A stretch of DNA of 64,000 bases from CAYNST01 sp964434105 (lineage in GTDB: Bacteria > Pseudomonadota > Gammaproteobacteria > Pseudomonadales > Cellvibrionaceae): contig CAYSTJ010000005.1 in the NCBI GenBank assembly GCA_964434105.1, positions 43,480 through 107,479 on the forward strand, written 5' to 3'. Each line of letters starts with the position of its first letter. Within the stretch, counting starts at the first letter, position 1. The notes beneath the pieces are model-generated. The model did not search any database. It saw only the letters and a program-made list of their open reading frames with translations, and had not been told where the DNA came from. The position numbers were made by a program, and so were the translations under genes. Positions 36,708 through 46,349 of this stretch are shown here, piece by piece.

Positions 36708-37178
36708 TCACCGGTCAATTAAAACGATGGCCATGGCGGTGATGCCTTCCCCCCGCCCATTGAACCCGAGGCGTTCGGTGGTCGTGGCCTTGACGTTAAT
36801 GCACTCAGCGGGGCATTGAAGGTCTTCCGCAATGTTCTGCTTCATATAAGGAATATAAGTCGCCATACGCGGACGTTGCGCAACAATGGTCATGTCCGCA
36901 TTAATAACCCGATAGCCATTGGCCTGCAGCATGGCGATGACCATTCTGAGCAGGGCGCGACTGTCGGCATTGGCAAATGCCGGGTCTGTATCCGGAAAAT
37001 GCTGACCAATATCACCCAGCGCGGCAGCGCCCAATAACGCATCGCATAGTGCATGCAGTAGTACATCGCCATCCGAATGCGCAATCAGCCCATGACTGTG
37101 CGGTATAACGGTGCCGCCGAGCACAATTTTGTCGCCGGGACCAAATGCATGGACGTCCACACCCTGACCGATTCGCAT
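36708..37178 (-). CDS. ispF: 2-C-methyl-D-erythritol 2,4-cyclodiphosphate synthase
   Basis: 156 aa. It makes the cyclic diphosphate in the MEP isoprenoid pathway. Start motif RIGQGVDVHAFGPGDKIVLGG (zinc ligands D8 and H10), then SDGDVLLHALCDALLGAAALGDIGQHFPDTD and the C-terminal KATTTERLGFNGRGEGI. Last gene of the tilS-to-ispF minus-strand block; 68 bases after ispD. Confidence 0.97.
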   Translation of the reverse strand: MRIGQGVDVHAFGPGDKIVLGGTVIPHSHGLIAHSDGDVLLHALCDALLGAAALGDIGQHFPDTDPAFANADSRALLRMVIAMLQANGYRVINADMTIVAQRPRMATYIPYMKQNIAEDLQCPAECINVKATTTERLGFNGRGEGITAMAIVLIDR

Positions 37179-37246
37179 CGAAGTCTAGCTCCTGTCATTT
37201 TATTTTAAATGCGTGATAGCACCTGCAAAGCCGCTTTCGGAACAGC

Positions 37247-37951
37247 TTATTTTTGCATGCGCTGAGCGGCGAGTATCCATTCGGCCAGCGCCAGATCATC
37301 CGCTTCGGTTATTTTGATATTGTTACGGCTGTCCGGCACAATAATCGGCGGAATGCCGGCATATTCCATGGCAGACGCTTCGTCGGTGATAACGAAATTC
37401 TGCTGAAGACCCAGCCCGATTGCGTGATGCAATTCGCCCAGACGGAATATCTGGGGCGTATGCGCCTGCCATAAATTACTGCGGTCTACGGTTGCCGTGA
37501 CACGCCCATCCTGTGCATGCTTGAGTGTATCAACAACTGGCGTTGCCAATATAGCGCCACGGTGCTGCTCACTCACGGTCTGGACCAGTCGCCGCAGCCT
37601 GTCCGCGCAAATACAGGGACGGGCAGCATCGTGCACCAGCACCCAGTCGTCTGCAGAATAATGGGCTATCAGGTGATTCAGAACATTAAGGACCGATCGG
37701 GCCCGGTCCGGTCCACCTGCTATTTGCGTCACTTCGGACGCGTAGCGGCAATATTCTGCAAAAAGGTGATCGTCTGCTGCCACCGCGACAAAGACGCCGT
37801 CAACCACCGGCTCACTGAAAATCGCCTGCAATGTCATATCAAGCACGGACGATCCAGCGAGATCGAGGTACTGTTTCGGGACCCTGCTGCCCATTCGGCT
37901 ACCTGTTCCCGCTGCCGGAATCACCGCCCACAGCTTGTGCTCGTGAATCAT
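37247..37951 (-). CDS. ispD: 2-C-methyl-D-erythritol 4-phosphate cytidylyltransferase
   Basis: 234 aa. It transfers CMP to MEP. The CTP-binding loop AVIPAAGTGSRMGSRVPKQYLDL is at residues 9-31; VLVHDAARPCI and the C-terminal ITEADDLALAEWIL are conserved blocks. Its start overlaps the ftsB stop by four bases, so it is translationally coupled. Confidence 0.96.
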   Translation of the reverse strand: MIHEHKLWAVIPAAGTGSRMGSRVPKQYLDLAGSSVLDMTLQAIFSEPVVDGVFVAVAADDHLFAEYCRYASEVTQIAGGPDRARSVLNVLNHLIAHYSADDWVLVHDAARPCICADRLRRLVQTVSEQHRGAILATPVVDTLKHAQDGRVTATVDRSNLWQAHTPQIFRLGELHHAIGLGLQQNFVITDEASAMEYAGIPPIIVPDSRNNIKITEADDLALAEWILAAQRMQK

Positions 37952-38253
37952 CGTTCCGGTGCCCCGGCTTCGCCGCTTTCAGGCGGAACAATCATAAAAA
38001 ATGTCTCGCCTTCCTTGATCATGCCCAAATCCTGCCGGGCACGACTTTCCACCGCGTCATCGGTATTGCGAAGCGCGTGGACCTCCTCGGCCAGCAAGTG
38101 CTTGCGCTCCCGCAATCGTGCGTTCTCCTGCTGCTGCTGTGCGATCTTTTTATGCAATGCATTCAAATGCGCAACGCTGCCGTCGCCAATCCACAGCCGG
38201 TATTGTGTGGCCAGAAACATCAGGGCCAAAACCGCCAACAGCCATTTCATCAT
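37948..38253 (-). CDS. ftsB: Cell division protein FtsB
   Basis: 101 aa from the first of two consecutive ATG codons at 38253. One membrane helix (MKWLLAVLALMFLATQYRLWIG), then a periplasmic coiled coil (LNALHKKIAQQQQENARLRERKHLLAEEV) ending in ESRARQDLGMIKEGETFF, all as in FtsB. It joins FtsL and FtsQ in the divisome. A longer frame begins 87 bases upstream but adds nothing FtsB-like. The order eno-ftsB-ispD is a family hallmark. Confidence 0.92.
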   Translation of the reverse strand: MMKWLLAVLALMFLATQYRLWIGDGSVAHLNALHKKIAQQQQENARLRERKHLLAEEVHALRNTDDAVESRARQDLGMIKEGETFFMIVPPESGEAGAPER

Positions 38254-38376
38254 CTGCGCATGCACCGTTTCGCCGCTGTAGATCAGACCGGCAACAGCGC
38301 CGCCAGTCCCCGGTGTCTGCTGAACTCCCGCTATCGCCACAGCTCAGCAGACACTGGCATTATAGCAGTGCTGTAT

Positions 38377-39663
38377 TTATTTAAATTCGGCACGGCCGCG
38401 GTAGGCGGCTTTACTGCCCAATTCCGCCTCTATGCGCAACAACCGGTTGTATTTTGCCACCCGGTCAGAGCGTGACAACGAACCGGTTTTTATCTGGCCG
38501 GCTGCGGTGGCAACCGCGAGGTCAGCAATTGTGGTGTCTTCGGTTTCGCCGGACCGGTGGGAAATAACAGCAGTATAGCCCGCGTCTTTCGCCATTTTAA
38601 TCGCATCCAGCGTTTCGGACAGAGAGCCGATCTGGTTGAACTTGATCAGAATTGAATTGGCGATCTTTTTATCAATACCTTCTTTCAGAATCCGCGTGTT
38701 GGTTACAAACAGGTCGTCACCGACCAACTGAATACGATCACCAATTTTGTTGGTGAGTGTAGCCCAGCCTTCCCAATCGCTTTCGTCCATGCCGTCTTCA
38801 ATGGACAGTATTGGATATTTGTCGGCCAGCGTCGCCAAATAATCGGCGAACTGTTCGGCATTAAACGTTTTGCCTTCACCGGCCAGATCGTAAACACCGT
38901 CCTTATAGAATTCGGATGCGGCGCAGTCCAGTGCCAGGGTCACATCCTCACCCAGCTTGTAACCGGCACTGGCAACAGCTTCAGCGATAACTTCCAGCGC
39001 TGCTTCATTGGACGGCAGGTTGGGTGCAAAGCCGCCTTCGTCGCCTACCGCTGTATTCAAACCACGGGCGGACAGTACCTTTTTCAATGCGTGAAAAACT
39101 TCCGCACCAATCCGCAGCCCCTCTGTGAAAGTTTTCGCTGCAACCGGCTGGATCATGAATTCCTGGATATCGACATTATTATCGGCGTGTTCGCCACCGT
39201 TGATAATATTCATCATCGGCACCGGCATACTGTACTGACCCGGGGTGCCGTTAATGTCGGCGATATGTGCATACAGCGGGATTTTTTTGGCAATTGCGGC
39301 GGCTTTGGCATTCGCCAGGGAAACTGCCAGAATGGCGTTGGCGCCGAGTTTGGATTTGTTTTCGGTCGCATCTGCGTCCAGCATAAGCTTGTCAATTGCG
39401 CGCTGCTCTGTAGCATCTTTGCCGATCAACAATGGACGGATGGTGTCAGTGATGTTGGCAACCGCGTTCAATACGCCTTTGCCCAGGTAGCGTGATTTAT
39501 CACCATCCCGCAGTTCCAGCGCTTCGCGGGACCCGGTAGAAGCACCCGATGGTGCGCAAGCACTGCCTACCGCCCCGGATTCCAGAATCACTTCTGCCAT
39601 CACGGTGGGATTGCCGCGTGAATCCATGACTTCAAATGCTTTGATATCGACTATTTTGCTCAT
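38377..39663 (-). CDS. eno: Enolase
   Basis: 428 aa from ATG 39663 (SD AACAGG), the family start MSKIVDIKAFEVMDSRGNPT. It converts 2-phosphoglycerate to phosphoenolpyruvate and can be a degradosome part. Seen: ASTGSREALELRDGD, GGEHADNNVDIQEFMI, VGDEGGFAPNLPS, SIEDGMDESDWEGW, LVGDDLFVTN and SHRSGETEDTTIADLAVA. Confidence 0.98.
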   Translation of the reverse strand: MSKIVDIKAFEVMDSRGNPTVMAEVILESGAVGSACAPSGASTGSREALELRDGDKSRYLGKGVLNAVANITDTIRPLLIGKDATEQRAIDKLMLDADATENKSKLGANAILAVSLANAKAAAIAKKIPLYAHIADINGTPGQYSMPVPMMNIINGGEHADNNVDIQEFMIQPVAAKTFTEGLRIGAEVFHALKKVLSARGLNTAVGDEGGFAPNLPSNEAALEVIAEAVASAGYKLGEDVTLALDCAASEFYKDGVYDLAGEGKTFNAEQFADYLATLADKYPILSIEDGMDESDWEGWATLTNKIGDRIQLVGDDLFVTNTRILKEGIDKKIANSILIKFNQIGSLSETLDAIKMAKDAGYTAVISHRSGETEDTTIADLAVATAAGQIKTGSLSRSDRVAKYNRLLRIEAELGSKAAYRGRAEFK

Positions 39664-39796
39664 TAGCCTGTTACTCCGTTTGACTCGATTAAGTAGTTGA
39701 TAATACCTGCTCCACAAACCCGCCTGGGAGCGGGAGCCATTACCTTCATTGTAAAAACGTATTGATCGACGAAAACGCGCCTGTCCGAATGCCTCG

Positions 39797-40687
39797 TTAG
39801 CGAATATCCAGAAGCGGTTGATTCTTCACCAGGTTATCCAGATCTACCATCTGCTGCAGAAACGGCTCCAGTAAATCCAGCGGCAAGGCACTTGGACCAT
39901 CGCATTTGGCGTGGTCCGGGTCCGGGTGCGCCTCAAGAAACAGTCCGGCCAACCCTGCGGCCATGCCGGCTCTCGCGAGTTCCAGCACCTGCTGGCGACG
40001 ACCACCGGACGCGCTATCGGCGGACTCGCGAATCTGCAGGGCATGGGTTACATCAAATATCACCGGCAGGCCGCCGCTGACTTCGCGCATGGTGCGGAAC
40101 CCCAGCATATCCACGACCAGATTATCGTAGCCAAAACAGGTTCCGCGCTCACACAGAATTATCTGCTCGTTACCACATTCACGAATTTTGTCGACGATAT
40201 TTTTAACCTGGGCCGGGCTTAAAAACTGCGGCTTTTTTACATTGACGACTGCACCGGTCTGCGCCATGGCCACGACCAGATCCGTCTGTCGTGCCAGAAA
40301 TGCCGGCAGCTGGATAATATCACAGACTTCCGCCACGGCCGCGGCCTGCGCCGGCTCATGGACATCAGTTATCAATGGCATGCCGAACGCCGCTTTCAGA
40401 TCCGAAAAAATCCTCAGGCCTTCTTCCAGCCCCGGACCACGATAGGAGTGAATGGACGAACGGTTTGCCTTGTCGAAAGATGCTTTAAAAATATAGGGTA
40501 TCTGCAGCCGCTGCGTGACATCCACATATTTTTCCGCCACTCGCATGGCCATATCGCGGGATTCCAGCACGTTCATGCCGCCGAATAGAACGAACGGGAA
40601 ATGATTGGCAACCGGAATGCCGGCAACCTGAACAATGCGGTTGCCCGCGTCGCGCTTTATTGATATATGCTTTTCGTTTTCGGTCAT
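39797..40687 (-). CDS. kdsA: 3-deoxy-8-phosphooctulonate synthase (KDO-8-P synthase)
   Basis: 296 aa, about a dozen more than E. coli KdsA. It condenses PEP and arabinose 5-phosphate for lipopolysaccharide KDO. Seen: FKASFDKANRSSIHSYRGPGLEEGL, ITDVHEP, QLPAFLARQTDL, VNVKKPQFLSP and the final AHPDPDHAKCDGPSALPL. It sits between pyrG and eno, as in Pseudomonas-type genomes; the pyrG-kdsA gap (324 bases) carries a miniature mobile element. Confidence 0.96.
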   Translation of the reverse strand: MTENEKHISIKRDAGNRIVQVAGIPVANHFPFVLFGGMNVLESRDMAMRVAEKYVDVTQRLQIPYIFKASFDKANRSSIHSYRGPGLEEGLRIFSDLKAAFGMPLITDVHEPAQAAAVAEVCDIIQLPAFLARQTDLVVAMAQTGAVVNVKKPQFLSPAQVKNIVDKIRECGNEQIILCERGTCFGYDNLVVDMLGFRTMREVSGGLPVIFDVTHALQIRESADSASGGRRQQVLELARAGMAAGLAGLFLEAHPDPDHAKCDGPSALPLDLLEPFLQQMVDLDNLVKNQPLLDIR

Positions 40688-40707
40688 TGCCTGTCACTTG
40701 ATTATTG

Positions 40708-40929
40708 GTTACTACTCAGCTCACGCCCCGATTTTGCTGTACGCATGCCGACTGCGTTACAAAATGGTGACAACCCTGTCGGAAACAGGTTTGAACACCC
40801 GACAATGCAGCCCGAAAGGCGAAGCGCAGGACGCGCGAGTTTTACACGGGGTAAACTCACACTTTTCGCCTTGCCCCGAACACGACCCGGGCACCAACTG
40901 AACAGTCACGAGTTGCGCTGAATAATGAC
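40708..40929 (+). mobile_element. GTAACTATTCAG miniature element, copy A (222 bp, diverged)
   Basis: Aligns along its length with the copies at 53003-53217 and 58384-58610. The ends are diverged: GTTACTACTCAGCTCACG on the left and GCGCTGAATAATGAC on the right. The inner block with AACCCTGTCGGAAACAGGTTTGAAC, the segment CGAAGCGCAGGACGCGCG and GTAAACTCACACTTTTCGCCTTG are shared with the others. The flanks GATTATTG and ATTTATGG share 5 of 8 bases, possibly a decayed target duplication. It lies between pyrG and kdsA in a minus-strand operon, so transcripts run through it. Confidence 0.88.
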
Positions 40930-41011
40930 ATTTATGGAATAAACCCAGTCACCGGAAACGCCAGCTACTTTACCAATCTTCCGGCTGCTGGCAGGATCAA
41001 CAATGACCCGA

Positions 41012-42646
41012 TCAATGAGGCCGCTCCTGGTGCCGTGTCAAGGCTGCCTTGATGTAGCTGACAAACAGCGGGTGGCCATCACGCGGCGTTGAGGTGAACT
41101 CCGGGTGAAACTGACAGGCGATAAACCACGGATGCCCCGGGAGTTCAACAATCTCCACCAGCGTATCTTCTGCCGACCAGCCGCCGATCTGCAGACCGCC
41201 CTGACGCAACTGATCCAGATACCGGTTATTGACTTCGTAACGGTGGCGATGACGCTCGACGATGACATCTTCACCGTATATCTCCCGCGTCCTGGACGTT
41301 CGCTCCAGCCGACACTCCTGCGCCCCCAGTCGCATGGTGCCGCCCAGGTCGGAATTTTCATCCCGTTTTTCCGTTTCGCCTTCCGCGTTGGTCCACTCGG
41401 TTATCAACCCGATCACCGGGTGTGCCGTTTTACGGTCAAACTCTGTACTGTTGGCATCCGACAGGTTTAATACATTGCGTGCAAACTCAATCACCGCAAC
41501 CTGCATCCCCAGACAAATACCGAGATAGGGAATGTTGTTTTCGCGGGCAAAGCGCACCGCCATCAATTTGCCTTCCAGTCCGCGTTCGCCAAATCCGCCC
41601 GGCACCAGAATACCATCGGCATTTTCGATCAGACCGAGACCCTGTTCCTCCAGGTCTTCGGCATTGACATATTGCACATTGACACGGGTACGCGTGTGAA
41701 TGCCAGCATGCATAAGGGATTCATTCAGCGATTTATACGCGTCCAGCAGGTCCATATATTTGCCGACCATGGCAATGGTGACGCTGTGTTCAGGGTTCAG
41801 TTTTCCATCAACAACCGCATCCCATTCACTCAGGTCGGCTTCCGGCGCATCCAGCCCCAGGCGGTCGCAGACAAACTGGTCGAGGTTGAATTCTTTCAGC
41901 CAGCGCGGAATTGCATAGATGGTTTCAGCATCCGCCAGAGGCACCACCGCTTTCTCCTCGACATTGGTAAACAGCGCGATTTTCCGGCGGGAGTCGTCGT
42001 CTACAATCTGCGTTGAACGGCACAGAAGTACATCCGGCTGCAGTCCGATTGAACGCAACTCCTTGACCGAATGTTGCGTGGGTTTGGTTTTCATTTCCCC
42101 CGCCGTGGCGATGAAAGGCACGAGAGTCAGGTGAATCAGCAAAGAGCGCTCACGGCCCAGCTCGACTTTCAGCTGCCGGACCGCCTCCAGAAATGGTTGC
42201 GATTCGATATCGCCCACCGTGCCGCCAATCTCCACCAGTGCAACGTCATAGCCCTTGCCACCTTCCAGTATTCTTCGTTTGATTTCGTCGGTGATGTGCG
42301 GAATAACCTGCACCGTCCCACCCAGGTAGTCGCCCCGTCGCTCTTTGCGCAATACCGTTTCGTAGACGCGGCCAGTCGTGAAATTGTTGCGCCGGGTCAT
42401 TCGGGTGCGCAGGTACCGTTCATAGTGGCCAAGATCCAGGTCGGTCTCGGCGCCATCGTCAGTCACGAACACCTCGCCGTGCTGGAAAGGGCTCATGGTG
42501 CCGGGGTCGACGTTAATGTAGGGGTCGAGCTTCATGATCGTCACCCGCAGCTTACGGGCTTCCAATACGGCGCCCAGGGAACCTGCCGCAATACCTTTTC
42601 CCAATGACGAAACTACACCGCCCGTAACAAAAATATACCGTGTCAT
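41012..42646 (-). CDS. pyrG: CTP synthase
   Basis: 544 aa from ATG 42646 (a TTG precedes it by one codon). It aminates UTP to CTP with glutamine. N-terminal synthase: MTRYIFVTGGVVSSLGKGIAAGSLG, KLDPYINVDPGTMSPFQHGEVFV and EIGGTVGDIES. C-terminal glutamine amidotransferase: GILVPGGFGERG, nucleophile Cys in YLGICLGMQVAV, and HPEFTSTPRDGHPLF. It lies 147 bases after tilS on the same strand. Confidence 0.98.
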   Translation of the reverse strand: MTRYIFVTGGVVSSLGKGIAAGSLGAVLEARKLRVTIMKLDPYINVDPGTMSPFQHGEVFVTDDGAETDLDLGHYERYLRTRMTRRNNFTTGRVYETVLRKERRGDYLGGTVQVIPHITDEIKRRILEGGKGYDVALVEIGGTVGDIESQPFLEAVRQLKVELGRERSLLIHLTLVPFIATAGEMKTKPTQHSVKELRSIGLQPDVLLCRSTQIVDDDSRRKIALFTNVEEKAVVPLADAETIYAIPRWLKEFNLDQFVCDRLGLDAPEADLSEWDAVVDGKLNPEHSVTIAMVGKYMDLLDAYKSLNESLMHAGIHTRTRVNVQYVNAEDLEEQGLGLIENADGILVPGGFGERGLEGKLMAVRFARENNIPYLGICLGMQVAVIEFARNVLNLSDANSTEFDRKTAHPVIGLITEWTNAEGETEKRDENSDLGGTMRLGAQECRLERTSRTREIYGEDVIVERHRHRYEVNNRYLDQLRQGGLQIGGWSAEDTLVEIVELPGHPWFIACQFHPEFTSTPRDGHPLFVSYIKAALTRHQERPH

Positions 42647-42793
42647 CAAAAACCTTAATCGTGCTGATTGGAGGACTGTTTAAAACAAAAAATAGGCGGA
42701 TTAACCAGGTAGGGACCGGGAACTGGGGAACTTAACCGGAAGCGCCATCGCCCTGAAGATGGGGCGCCAGAATACCAGAAAAGTCAGAGTGCC

Positions 42794-44155
42794 TCAATCA
42801 GTCTGCCAGCCCCAGGCCAGTTGTATACCCGGCCCGGTTGCCGTGGCACCCGTTGCTGCCGGCGAGACATAATACCCCCGCTCTACCCAGAGATCGCCAA
42901 CCGCCGCCAGTTGGTCACCGTCCCAGAGCAGGGGCACCCGGTCGCGCAGCCAGGGCTCCAGCGCATACTCTTGGAGCAGCTTTTTCAGCCGCTGGGAGCG
43001 ATGCCGATTGTGCGGCTGCGCGCGCAGCCTCCCCTGGGGCGCCCCGGCTTGCTGGCCGCCCGCATACCTGAACGAAATTCGATAGGACCGGTCAGCCCGT
43101 AAACCCGCCGCCGAAGATCGGGCAGATAGCACGCTGCCATCGGCCAGCTGCAGGGCACCCTGACCGTTCCAGCTCGCTAGCGCCGGGCCGGGCCCCGTGG
43201 CCAGCACCCCGGCAGGCAGACAAAAAAGCCGCTGCCGAAAGCGCCGCAACTCACAGTCCCCCCATATTAGTACCGGGTTTGCATCATCCCGCGCCATACA
43301 CAGATCCGGCACCTGATCGAAGCAGCTATAAGCCGGCGAGCGATACGCCTGGAGATGCAGCCACGTGCGCAAAGCGTGATTGCGCCGGGCCGCTGATAGC
43401 GCCAGCAGCGGCGTGATCGCCAGACTCTCGCCCAGTCGCTCACGCCGTCTTGCCATGACTGCCAGCTCCTGCAACCCATATTCCTGCAGCAGATTATCGG
43501 CTTCGCGCAGCAGTCCCGCCGTCTGACCAATCCGTGCGCCGATGTCCGGCCAGCGATCACGCAGTAACGGCAACACGGCCGAACGCAGGAAATTCCGGTC
43601 GTAACGGGTTTGCGTGTTACTTTCATCTTCCACCCACGATAATTGATGCACTCTGGCATAATCCTGCAGAATGGATTTATCCACATGGAGCCAGGGCCGC
43701 CCCAGCATGCCCTGGCCCAGCGGCCGTATTGGCGCCATTGCGGACAGGCCCCGCAAGCCAGCGCCGCGCAGTAGACGCAGAAAAAACGTCTCGGCCTGGT
43801 CCTGGCGGTGATGTGCTGTCAGCACCATATCACCCGGTTGCAGTACGGCTGCCACCGCCCCGTAACGCTGGCGACGGGCGGAGTCTTCAATGCCGTAGCC
43901 GCGATTTTCCACCTCGACCCGCCGGCTGAGACAGACGATATCCAGTCGCTGGCACTGGTCTTCGCAAAACTGTTGCCATTGATCGGCCCGCGGCGACAGC
44001 CCGTGATTGACATGTATCGCAGTGACTGGCAATGGGAGCGTTGCAGCGACATGTAAAAGCACCATCGAATCGACGCCGCCACTCAGCGCGATCACCACCC
44101 GTCGGGCTTCGGCATCCCGGACAAACTTTTGCAGGTCACTTGCCAGATTCAGCAT
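42794..44155 (-). CDS. tilS: tRNA(Ile)-lysidine synthase
   Basis: 453 aa. It attaches lysine to C34 of the AUA-reading tRNA-Ile. The PP-loop is VVIALSGGVDSMVLLH (residues 20-35), followed by NHGLSPRADQWQQFCEDQC, TAHHRQDQAETFFLRLLRGAGLRGL and the C-terminal TilS substrate-binding domain (RSQRLKKLLQEYALEPWLRDRVPLL). The first gene of the pyrG-kdsA-eno block; divergent from the S9 peptidase. Confidence 0.94.
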   Translation of the reverse strand: MLNLASDLQKFVRDAEARRVVIALSGGVDSMVLLHVAATLPLPVTAIHVNHGLSPRADQWQQFCEDQCQRLDIVCLSRRVEVENRGYGIEDSARRQRYGAVAAVLQPGDMVLTAHHRQDQAETFFLRLLRGAGLRGLSAMAPIRPLGQGMLGRPWLHVDKSILQDYARVHQLSWVEDESNTQTRYDRNFLRSAVLPLLRDRWPDIGARIGQTAGLLREADNLLQEYGLQELAVMARRRERLGESLAITPLLALSAARRNHALRTWLHLQAYRSPAYSCFDQVPDLCMARDDANPVLIWGDCELRRFRQRLFCLPAGVLATGPGPALASWNGQGALQLADGSVLSARSSAAGLRADRSYRISFRYAGGQQAGAPQGRLRAQPHNRHRSQRLKKLLQEYALEPWLRDRVPLLWDGDQLAAVGDLWVERGYYVSPAATGATATGPGIQLAWGWQTD

Positions 44156-44348
44156 GGCGCTATACCGTTTCCCCTATTGAGTGAACAGATGGTCACAGAA
44201 ACAGACAGTGACGTGAATGAATCGTCACATGAACAGACCGCTGTACATAATAAGCAGCCATTATAACGGCAAAGCCGGCCAGCCCGTTGCTCATACGCCC
44301 GGCTCGCTGACACACGGCACCTGCCACACCGCATCAGGACACATTAAT

Positions 44349-46349
44349 ATGTTTAAATCCGCCCCCTATGGCGGCTGGCCATCCCCCATACAGGCAGATA
44401 TGGTCGCCAACGGTAGCCGCCGCTCCACCGAACCGCTGTTCCATCACGGTTATCTCTACTGGATAGAGAACCGGCCGCAGGAAAACGGTCGCGCCGTTAT
44501 TGTGCGACAGGACCCAACCGGGCTGATCGCTGACCTGCTGCCATCCCCCTGGAATGCGCGCAGCAAAGTGCATGAATATGGCGGCGGTGCCTATGCGCTG
44601 GCCGGAGACCGGGTGTACTTCGTCAATGCGGATGATCAGCAGATCTGGTCCATGAACCTGGACGGTGGTGTGCCCGTGCCGGTAAGCCAGGCACCGCTGT
44701 GCCGCTTCGCTGACCTGCGGGCAACGCCCTCTGAGGATAGCCTGCTGGCGGTCTGCGAAGACCATGGTCAGGCAGGCCTGCCCCAAAACCGGCTGGTACG
44801 GTTTGACCTGGGTCCATCCGGCGAAGCGGCGGCTACCCAACCCGCCGGAAGAATCATCGCCAGCGGCCATGATTTTTATGCCAGCCCGGCGGTTTCGCCC
44901 TGTGGCCGGTGGCTGGTGTGGCTGACGTGGGATCACCCCCATATGCCCTGGGACCGAAGTGCGCTGTGGTTACAGCCGCTGTGTGAGGACCAGTCACCCG
45001 TTTGCATCGCCGGCGGCGACGCCAGCCTGTTCCAGCCGCAATGGGCCCCCGACGGCAGCCTGCTTTGGGTATCGGACCAGAGCAACTGGTGGAATCTGTA
45101 CCGGCTCGACGCCAGCCAGATCAAAGACGCGTTTGAACACCAGAACGCGCAACCGCAGGCGATTCTTCCACGCGAGGCCGAGTTTGCCACTCCGCAATGG
45201 ACATTTCGTATGTCGACTTACGGTTGCATTGATGAAAATACACTGTTTGCTGCCTGTGTACGCCAGGGGCACTGGCAGGCTGGCTACCTGCGCAGAGCAA
45301 CCCGCGCCACCACCGGCGCGCAGCCGCCCTGGCAATTTGCGGCTCTGCAGACCGACCTGTGCAGTATCGCCAACGTTACCGTGCAGGGGGACAATATTGC
45401 ACTGACCGGGTCCGCACCGACCCATACAGGCGGCGTCTACCGGGTTGAGGGCCAACGCCTGGTTCCCGTGTCTGCACCCTATGCTGTGAGTGCTTCGCTC
45501 GAGCCGTATCTGTCCACGGCGACACCCATTGAATTTCCCACCATGGACGGCTCTGTTTCGCACGCTTTTTATTACCCACCGCGCCATCCCGAGTGCCGGG
45601 GACTCCCGGGTACCGCTCCACCGGTGATTGTTATCTGCCACGGCGGTCCCACCGGCATGACCGAAGCCTCACTCAACTTCAAAATCCAGTATTGGACCAG
45701 CCGCGGCTTTGCGATTCTCGATGTCAACTACCGCGGCAGCACCGGCTTTGGTCGGCAATACCGACAATCACTACGGGGCCAGTGGGGTGTGGCCGATGTG
45801 GAGGATCTGGCTGGTGCGGTCCAGCATATCGTTAAACTTGGCTGGGCGAACCCCGATCAGTGCATAATCCGGGGCAGCAGCGCTGGCGGCTTTACCGTAC
45901 TGACAGCCTTGACGGACACCGACACTTTCTCTGCCGGGGTCAGCCTCTATGGCATAGGCGACCTGGAAGCGTTGACCAGGGACACTCACAAGTTCGAAGC
46001 GCACTATCTTGATACGCTGGTTGGCCCCTATCCGGAAAACGCCACCCTCTACCGGCAGCGCTCACCCATTTATAAGGTTGATCAAATCGCCTGCCCGTTG
46101 CTGGTTTTCCAGGGCTTGCTCGACAAGGTAGTGCCACCCAATCAGGCCGAAACCATGGTCAGTGCGGTCAGGCAGCATGGGCTGCCCGTTGCCTACGTCA
46201 CTTACCCGGACGAGGCTCACGGCTTTCGGCAGGCTGACACCATCCGGCATCAACTGGAGGCGGAACTGCTGTTTTACCAGCGAATTTTTGGCTGGCCGAC
46301 GCCGGACGCCACAGCGATTAATCTGGAGATTATGAATCTTCCGGATTAG
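44349..46349 (+). CDS. S9 family prolyl oligopeptidase-like peptidase
   Basis: 666 aa from ATG 44349; the frame continues 44 codons upstream but that part has no family character. An N-terminal beta-propeller (about 1-400; repeats such as HEYGGGAYALAGDRVYFVN and DASLFQPQWAPDGSLLWVSD) caps a C-terminal alpha/beta hydrolase. The hydrolase has the nucleophile Ser in IIRGSSAGGFTVL, DVNYRGSTGFGRQYR (oxyanion region) and a His in DEAHGFRQ. It cleaves short peptides; no signal peptide is seen, so cytoplasmic. The 3' end overlaps greB by 20 bases. Confidence 0.88.
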   Translation: MFKSAPYGGWPSPIQADMVANGSRRSTEPLFHHGYLYWIENRPQENGRAVIVRQDPTGLIADLLPSPWNARSKVHEYGGGAYALAGDRVYFVNADDQQIWSMNLDGGVPVPVSQAPLCRFADLRATPSEDSLLAVCEDHGQAGLPQNRLVRFDLGPSGEAAATQPAGRIIASGHDFYASPAVSPCGRWLVWLTWDHPHMPWDRSALWLQPLCEDQSPVCIAGGDASLFQPQWAPDGSLLWVSDQSNWWNLYRLDASQIKDAFEHQNAQPQAILPREAEFATPQWTFRMSTYGCIDENTLFAACVRQGHWQAGYLRRATRATTGAQPPWQFAALQTDLCSIANVTVQGDNIALTGSAPTHTGGVYRVEGQRLVPVSAPYAVSASLEPYLSTATPIEFPTMDGSVSHAFYYPPRHPECRGLPGTAPPVIVICHGGPTGMTEASLNFKIQYWTSRGFAILDVNYRGSTGFGRQYRQSLRGQWGVADVEDLAGAVQHIVKLGWANPDQCIIRGSSAGGFTVLTALTDTDTFSAGVSLYGIGDLEALTRDTHKFEAHYLDTLVGPYPENATLYRQRSPIYKVDQIACPLLVFQGLLDKVVPPNQAETMVSAVRQHGLPVAYVTYPDEAHGFRQADTIRHQLEAELLFYQRIFGWPTPDATAINLEIMNLPD

